Source: Dipteris shenzhenensis (taxonomy: Eukaryota > Polypodiophyta > Polypodiopsida > Gleicheniales). From it: a stretch of 64,000 nucleotides of DNA. The stretch lies in NCBI GenBank assembly GCA_047967505.1, contig CM106539.1; one strand, given 5' to 3'. Shown here one piece after another: positions 60,001 through 64,000 of the stretch. Every line of letters begins with the position of its first letter. Within the stretch, counting starts at the first letter, position 1. Made by a program: the position numbers and the translations under genes. The notes under the pieces are model-generated. The model was not told where the DNA came from and searched no databases. It was given only the letters and a program-made list of their open reading frames with translations.

Positions 60001-63000
60001 GGCAGGGTCGGTACCCTGTCTGGTGGCCGACCAAATGGCCCTGGAAATCCGACCAGGGTTGGCCCTGGTTGGGCCGACTTGGCCTGCCACAGGCTCCTAT
60101 ATAAGGGTGCCCTGTGCAGCCAGTCTGTGCAGCTGCAGGCGCCTCCAAGCCCCTGTTTCCCTGCTGTTGCAGGTTGCCTATGATGCCAGCCTGAGTCTCT
60201 CTCTTTCCCAGCCCTCCTACCTCTCACTGCCCCTTGTCCCCTCAAATCGGGGGCTCACAGGCACAGTGAGTTTCTAACACAAACCATATCTGAAACCTAT
60301 TAACTGTGATGTGGCATGCTCACATGGCATACTGATGCACAACAATAGCTTTAGCATATGCGACGTCTCAGCTTGACAGACCTCAGAATGAAAAAATGAC
60401 GAATTTATCAATAAGGCTTGCCAAGCGATTCTACGAGACCATTCCATTGTGATATCCTTCGAAAAGTAGCATAATGTACCTTGTTCCATTATGTTTATTT
60501 ACACTGATCACCTAGCATCCCAATCGGTATTTTCCTCCTTTCACAGATGTAAATGGAAATTATAACAGCTCACTATGTAATATCACAAACTCATGAGAAA
60601 TACATCTTTCGGTAACATTATTCATCCATATGATGGAAACTAACCTTTCTTTCAACAAAGCCCTAGAGACACCAGTGCTCATGGTACCATCATTACCTAA
60701 ACCACCACTTCCAGAAGAAGTCAATCCTTGAACACTAAAGCTTTGAAGAACCTGGCAAGCATGACCATTTGTAATTAGAGACATCCCTAAATAACACACA
60801 TTGATTATCTTTACAAGCACAAAAATAAATAAGCCTTTTGTGTAATTGAAAAATACTTAGTGAGCCGAAAAGAGGTACAGAAAAATCTCTGTAGAAATTT
60901 CACCCTCCAGAAGAACTTCAAACCAAAAGGATACTCGCCATACATTTTACAATCAGGAACCTATATCGCGATTGACTCAACCACAGAATCATCTTCTGCA
61001 GATACAAATTTCTTACCTTGTTCCAGGCAACACGTCTATAATTCTGTGCATGTTGCAGCACAATACGACGATGTCTCTGCACCCAGTCCTCTCCTAGCAT
61101 CTCTTTAGCCTCTGACCTGACTTGATTATATATGTTAAACTCAAGCCACACATAAAGAAACAGACTTGCCCATGGAAACTTAAAGAGTTACATGGGCAAG
61201 CTTAAAAGAATAATGATGAAGAAATGACAACAGAAACTATGCATAGATCAAGTAAAATAGCATGGAGGCTAAAATACCTTCGGACAGATTTGACCATGTA
61301 ATGTATATTATTCATCAGAAAAATGTGTGCTAAAGCAGGGTCCTTGTATTGCTTGGCCTTCCCCTCCAGATTTGTCTGGAGTGCTGACATTATCCTCATG
61401 GTGGCAGCCGCCAACTGAGACTTCGCTGGCTCCATAGTCTCATCCTCACCAAACACCTGCCTCAATGTGGATTGGTAGCTGCAAAACCAAAAATATGAGA
61501 GCAGTTAGCATCTTTCCCAAATCCAAACGTTACACTGATCATCATTGGAAAGTTTCTGATACTGCTGTAAGACATCTGCAACCCATATGCACAAACTAAA
61601 GTACAGCTATCTCAACTGAATAGAGTTCATCGTATCCACACTTTGCCATTAGGCTATCGTGACAATTGCAGACTAGGCTGAAAGTTTGACAAGAATTGTA
61701 TAGGAAAATCAAGCTCCTACAGTTAAGGGTAAGCAAGAAGCTCTACACCCCTCAAGTCTCTGCAAATTCTTCACATGGATCCTGAAGAATACAGGAATTT
61801 CTATTCCTGAAGGAAACAAGAAGAATTGCATAATTATAACAGGGGAAGTGTTTTGCTAGCTTAAAGCCACGAAACGAAAGTGATATTCTTTATCCCCAGT
61901 TGAGCATTCCAGTACAGCTTAGCCATACACTATAGAGAATAGATCAAATGGAGGATACAGCCCCCCCCACACAAATCCCAAAATATCCAGCAATCTCTAA
62001 AGATTATAAACTAATGCCACAGAAAGATTCATTTTTTGTTTTGTAGGGAGTAATAATTTCAAATACAGCTTAGCAAAACTTGTTTTGTAGGAAGCTTGAA
62101 CCAAACGCTAGGAGCCCAGGAAAGTTAAATATCACTAAACTGAATAAAGGCAGGATTCTAAACATGACCAAACAAGGACCTTAACCCCATAAACTAACAA
62201 GAGTAAAATGGATCTTCCAAAGTAGGGATGGCAGAATGCCTATCCAAAGGAGCCAATCAAGGACTCAAGAGGACTCACTATTGACTAAAACTACCAAAGA
62301 CAAAATAAGACCCAAACTATAGGATCTGCTCAAGCCATTATTTTGTAAAAGGAAACCTGCTCATGTCCACCCTGAACTGCAACGTGTCCCCTTTTGTTAA
62401 ATAGGCAGCGCTAATAACATGGATTCTAATGCAAGAGCTCTCAAAGAACTATGACCCACAAACCCAATAATTTATGTTCCACAAACAGCAATCAGCATCA
62501 CATATCATTCCAAGGGCAGAAAAACTTACTCAAATAAAAACTTAACATAATTGATGACGTAGCTGGTCAAAGGATGCACTGTGCCATCTTGTACAGGAGT
62601 CTTAGTAGCATCTTTCTCAACATCATCCCCAAAATCACCAAAAGTCTCTTCAGCAGTCTGAGATAATCTGTGTGTCAAGCCTACTGCTGCTTCACAAATC
62701 TGTGCCGATGCGTTTCCTCCAAAAACAATCTCAATCTGTGAAAGCAACAAACTCAATTTGATAGCATATTCGCAGTAGCACGAAAGTCATAAACCAATGG
62801 GGGAAAATCTGTAGACAAACACTGATGGCATAAGGTATACTATGCGGCTAGGTCTATGCCAGAAGCCATTGTGAGACACAGATTGACCACCCACAAGAAT
62901 TGAAGCCAAATATTTAAACTGATGAAAGAAAGCCAGAATAATACGCAGTTATCAGTTCAGGTTGAACATCAAGGCTATAAAGCAAAAAACGTGAGCAACT

Positions 63001-63816
63001 ACGACAAACTGTCCTTTTTAAGGTGGCATGTAAAAAACAAAACTAGATCTTATCCATTTAGGCCACTAATAACAAACGACTGGAATCACCTCATGACCAC
63101 AAAACAGGAGGCAAAACTAGAAAAAAAAGCACAACTTGAACGAATATATAAGGATTGTGCAATTGCTGACATCAGCATAATCCAAAGTAAGGCTGACATC
63201 GGCATAATCCAAAGTAAGGCGCAATTAAAATTTGCTCGATTGAAAACATGTAGCTGCTAGATGCCCTTTAGGCTTTAATGTACTAAGAAGATCAGTGCCT
63301 ACCTCAGGAATGAGCTCTCGCATTGTCTCAAACATGTCAAGCAGCACAAAAAGCTTCTCAGGTGACTTTTTGCTCTTTGCAGTAGCCTCTCCAAAGCTCA
63401 ATAACATGGTCACACTATTACTAGTAACATCAGCAAAGCAGTTCTCTTTATAGGGTTCCAGCTCATGGAATACTTGATCACAAATCTTGCGCTCTCCTGA
63501 AAATAATAGCTTGACCTGTCCCCAATACAGCACAAGCACATTGTGAATCAAGAGCTAGCAAAAAATTAAGTGTCTCACTTTATTCAAAACAACTTGAGCT
63601 GTCAACGATTTGGCATATCACAAACTCTCCTAGTAAGAGTCAATTCAGAAACAAACTTAAGGAACTTAAGGGCTTACCGCTATTCGCATGAAATGAATCC
63701 AGTTCCTGATCTTTCCCTCCAAAACTTCCCACTGCATCTTGTGTACGTCTTCTCTGCTGAGTTTCTCAACCCCAAGTTTACGCAGGCTCTGTTCCAACAC
63801 AGATGCCCTGACATCC
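54046..63816 (-). CDS. EXO70A: EXO70 exocyst subunit, EXO70A-like (5' end outside window)
   Basis: EXO70 is the exocyst subunit that binds plasma-membrane phosphoinositides and tethers secretory vesicles. Eight exons are readable: 63816-63678, 63515-63303, 62735-62530, 61478-61278, 61116-61017, 60751-60645, 54412-54266 and 54163-54046 (stop). All introns have GT/AG ends and all exon phases join. Motifs in order: LRKLGVEKLSREDVHKMQWE, NWIHFMRIA, SPEKLFVLLDMFETMREL, EKDATKTPVQDGTVHPLTSY, KQYKDPALAHIFLMNNIHYM, EDWVQRHRRIV, QGLTSSG, FEELHQRQSQW, VAEVLLPAYRSFLKRFG, SGKNPHKYIRFTAEDLEGMI. About 409 residues are seen; plant EXO70A proteins are near 640, so some 230 N-terminal residues lie beyond the right edge. 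The wording is closest to the A subgroup. The intron between the sixth and seventh listed exons is 6.2 kb and holds copia B. Confidence 0.95.
54413..55994 (-). repeat. EXO70 intron segment shared with copy A
   Basis: Intron sequence directly 5' of the seventh listed exon. 54413-54823 and 55707-55994 match copy A; 54824-55706 is found here only. The open frames in it (for example 54826-55008 and 55284-55523) have no recognised family. The shared sequence ends at 55994, where copia B begins inside its own coding region. Confidence 0.75.
55933..56596 (-). pseudogene. Copia B RNase H fragments
   Basis: Two overlapping frames. 56596-56162 carries YRRLVGSLLYLTNTRPDICY, GFCDSDWAGDADTRRSTTGY and STEAEYRA, the copia RNase H motifs. 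56196-55933 continues with LMCDNRSCIAIAKNPVYHAR, RTKHLEVHYHFVRE and NLSDLFTKAL. A frameshift separates them near 56170. The second frame then runs past 55995 into EXO70 intron sequence, so its last residues are not retroelement. Confidence 0.9.
56790..57404 (-). pseudogene. Copia B reverse transcriptase frame
   Basis: A 204-residue frame with the RT signatures GTKWVYKLKYKLDSSLDKYK, ARLVVKGFAQIEGMDFDETF, FQMDVKSTFLNG, KALYGLKQAPRAWYERID and the catalytic LYVDDLILTG. It loses frame after the YVDD region (KKIHRSRSYSC), before the rest of the thumb and RNase H. Catalytic Asp residues are kept. Confidence 0.92.
57654..58724 (-). pseudogene. Copia B integrase frame
   Basis: A 356-residue frame with the zinc-binding part (HERFGHVSYG, CRACLEGKQ), integrase core (LVHADICGP, FRTERGGEFTS, QQNGVVERKHRT) and the HLRIFGFNAWVHV and KCIFVGYGEESKAYRL motifs. 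The second catalytic Asp of the family (TDNGGE) is Glu here (TERGGE), which should impair catalysis. An acidic linker (EEKEPEPQEEPQIEEEE) follows. Confidence 0.9.
58745..59128 (-). pseudogene. Copia B zinc knuckle and protease frame
   Basis: Begins with the gag zinc knuckle CYYCKKLGHSAKEC and a basic stretch, then the protease WYVDRGASKHMSN. The active site should read D-S/T-G, but here it is D-R-G, so the protease would be inactive. The frame is lost before the pre-integrase region. Confidence 0.88.
59142..59761 (-). pseudogene. Copia B gag fragments
   Basis: 59761-59465 carries RKLWKIVIGTEEK, a long acidic insertion, and LAEMSSEAWAILKELYETD. 59468-59142 carries GDSVHDHLTKVKVVRDQL, LALLTLHKLPRSFKSFVTTV and LLLQEEAR, all typical UBN2-like copia gag. 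A frameshift joins them and an in-frame stop follows KLDGTNYPI upstream. Confidence 0.85.
60000..60279 (-). repeat. Copia B LTR-like region
   Basis: On the minus strand it starts TGTTAGAAACTCACTGTGCC at 60279 and has a TATA-like CCTTATATAGG at about 60097-60107. The low-coordinate end is not defined, and no primer-binding site was recognised between it and gag. A similar copy lies at 33645-33835. Confidence 0.5.
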
Positions 63817-64000
63817 CTGCATCCAGTCATAAAGACTAACAATGCCGACTCTGTAGAAGCAGTTTGCAAAAGGCAAACAATCAAGCAGCTAATTGTGAAT
63901 ATTCGATTTTACCTCAGTCCGGTCAGCTCTAGAGGGGGTGAAACTATAAAAGGCCCACTCACTCCCGATTCTCATCATCAGTAACAGCTTCACCTTCTAG
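63817..64000 (-). other. EXO70 intron or exon edge at window end
   Basis: Intron upstream of exon 63816-63678 (acceptor ATGCAG on the minus strand). A possible short open stretch ends at a donor-like GGTAAAAT near 63912, but it does not read as EXO70 in any frame, so I leave it as intron. Confidence 0.4.

Larger units (their letters stand above)
55995..60279 (-). mobile_element. Ty1/copia element B in an EXO70 intron, 3'-truncated
   Basis: Minus-strand order: LTR-like region (60279 to about 60000), gag from about 59.8 kb (KLDGTNYPI then a stop; KLWKIVIGTEEK continues), more gag in a shifted frame at 59468, zinc knuckle and protease at 59128, integrase 58724-57654, RT 57404-56790, RNase H 56596-55933. 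Coding sequence stops abruptly within DLFTKAL at 55995, lacking the last residues, polypurine tract and 3' LTR. It lies in the same orientation as EXO70. The truncation at one end makes a deletion after insertion likely. It is disrupted and not autonomous. Confidence 0.9.

Noticed and set aside
63822-64000. Possible further EXO70 exon at the right edge
   Set aside because: A donor-like GGTAAAAT exists, but no frame reads as EXO70, so an exon cannot be supported.

Overview
The window is nuclear DNA of a land plant with a large, repeat-rich genome, most probably a homosporous fern. The evidence is a long intronless pentatricopeptide-repeat (PPR) gene with the highly regular wording typical of fern PPR families, a multi-exon EXO70-type exocyst gene with plant GT/AG introns, and abundant decayed Ty1/copia and Ty3/gypsy retrotransposons. 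There is no prokaryotic signature: no operons, no CRISPR array and no defence island. Only two genes look functional: the PPR gene (14786-17887, +) and the 3' two-thirds of EXO70 (54046-63816, -, running off the right edge). Everything else is transposon remains, tandem repeats, gene fragments or unannotatable AT-rich DNA.

Layout. 1-12.3 kb: a broken coiled-coil reading frame, a 600-bp purine tract, GA microsatellites and several short tandem duplications, with no gene. 12.3-13.9 kb: decayed Ty3/gypsy (RNase H, integrase), minus strand. 14.8-17.9 kb: PPR gene whose core is an exact 303-bp periodic array. 18.0-19.1 kb: a short LTR-flanked (TRIM-like) element and a second copy of the PPR 3' end. 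19.7-24.8 kb: dead plus-strand copia element (P1) carrying a captured receptor-kinase exon fragment, with a tRNA-derived SINE in its 3' region. 24.8-28.9 kb: 3'-truncated minus-strand copia (A) with its 5' LTR and primer-binding site. 28.9-32.2 kb: a dead duplicate of the EXO70 3' end carrying an inserted MITE. 37.0-46.7 kb: a 4.7-kb unit of unknown nature, present twice in tandem. 46.7-50.7 kb: second copy of P1 (P2). 50.8-51.9 kb: tandem satellites. 53.7-64.0 kb: the live EXO70 gene, with a truncated copia (B) inside a 6.2-kb intron.

The main structural point is that the order P then EXO70 3' end occurs twice in the same orientation about 25-26 kb apart (20.7-32.2 kb and 46.7-56.0 kb). This is best read as one old segmental duplication later altered by transposon insertions and deletions. 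The duplicate EXO70 exons have two nonsense codons, and 9 of their 10 differences from the live exons are G:C to A:T transitions, the mark expected of decay in methylated DNA. I found no new multi-gene system. The most novel items are the kinase-capturing copia, the SINE and MITE families with clean target-site duplications, the exact 303-bp PPR array and the unidentified 4.7-kb tandem unit.
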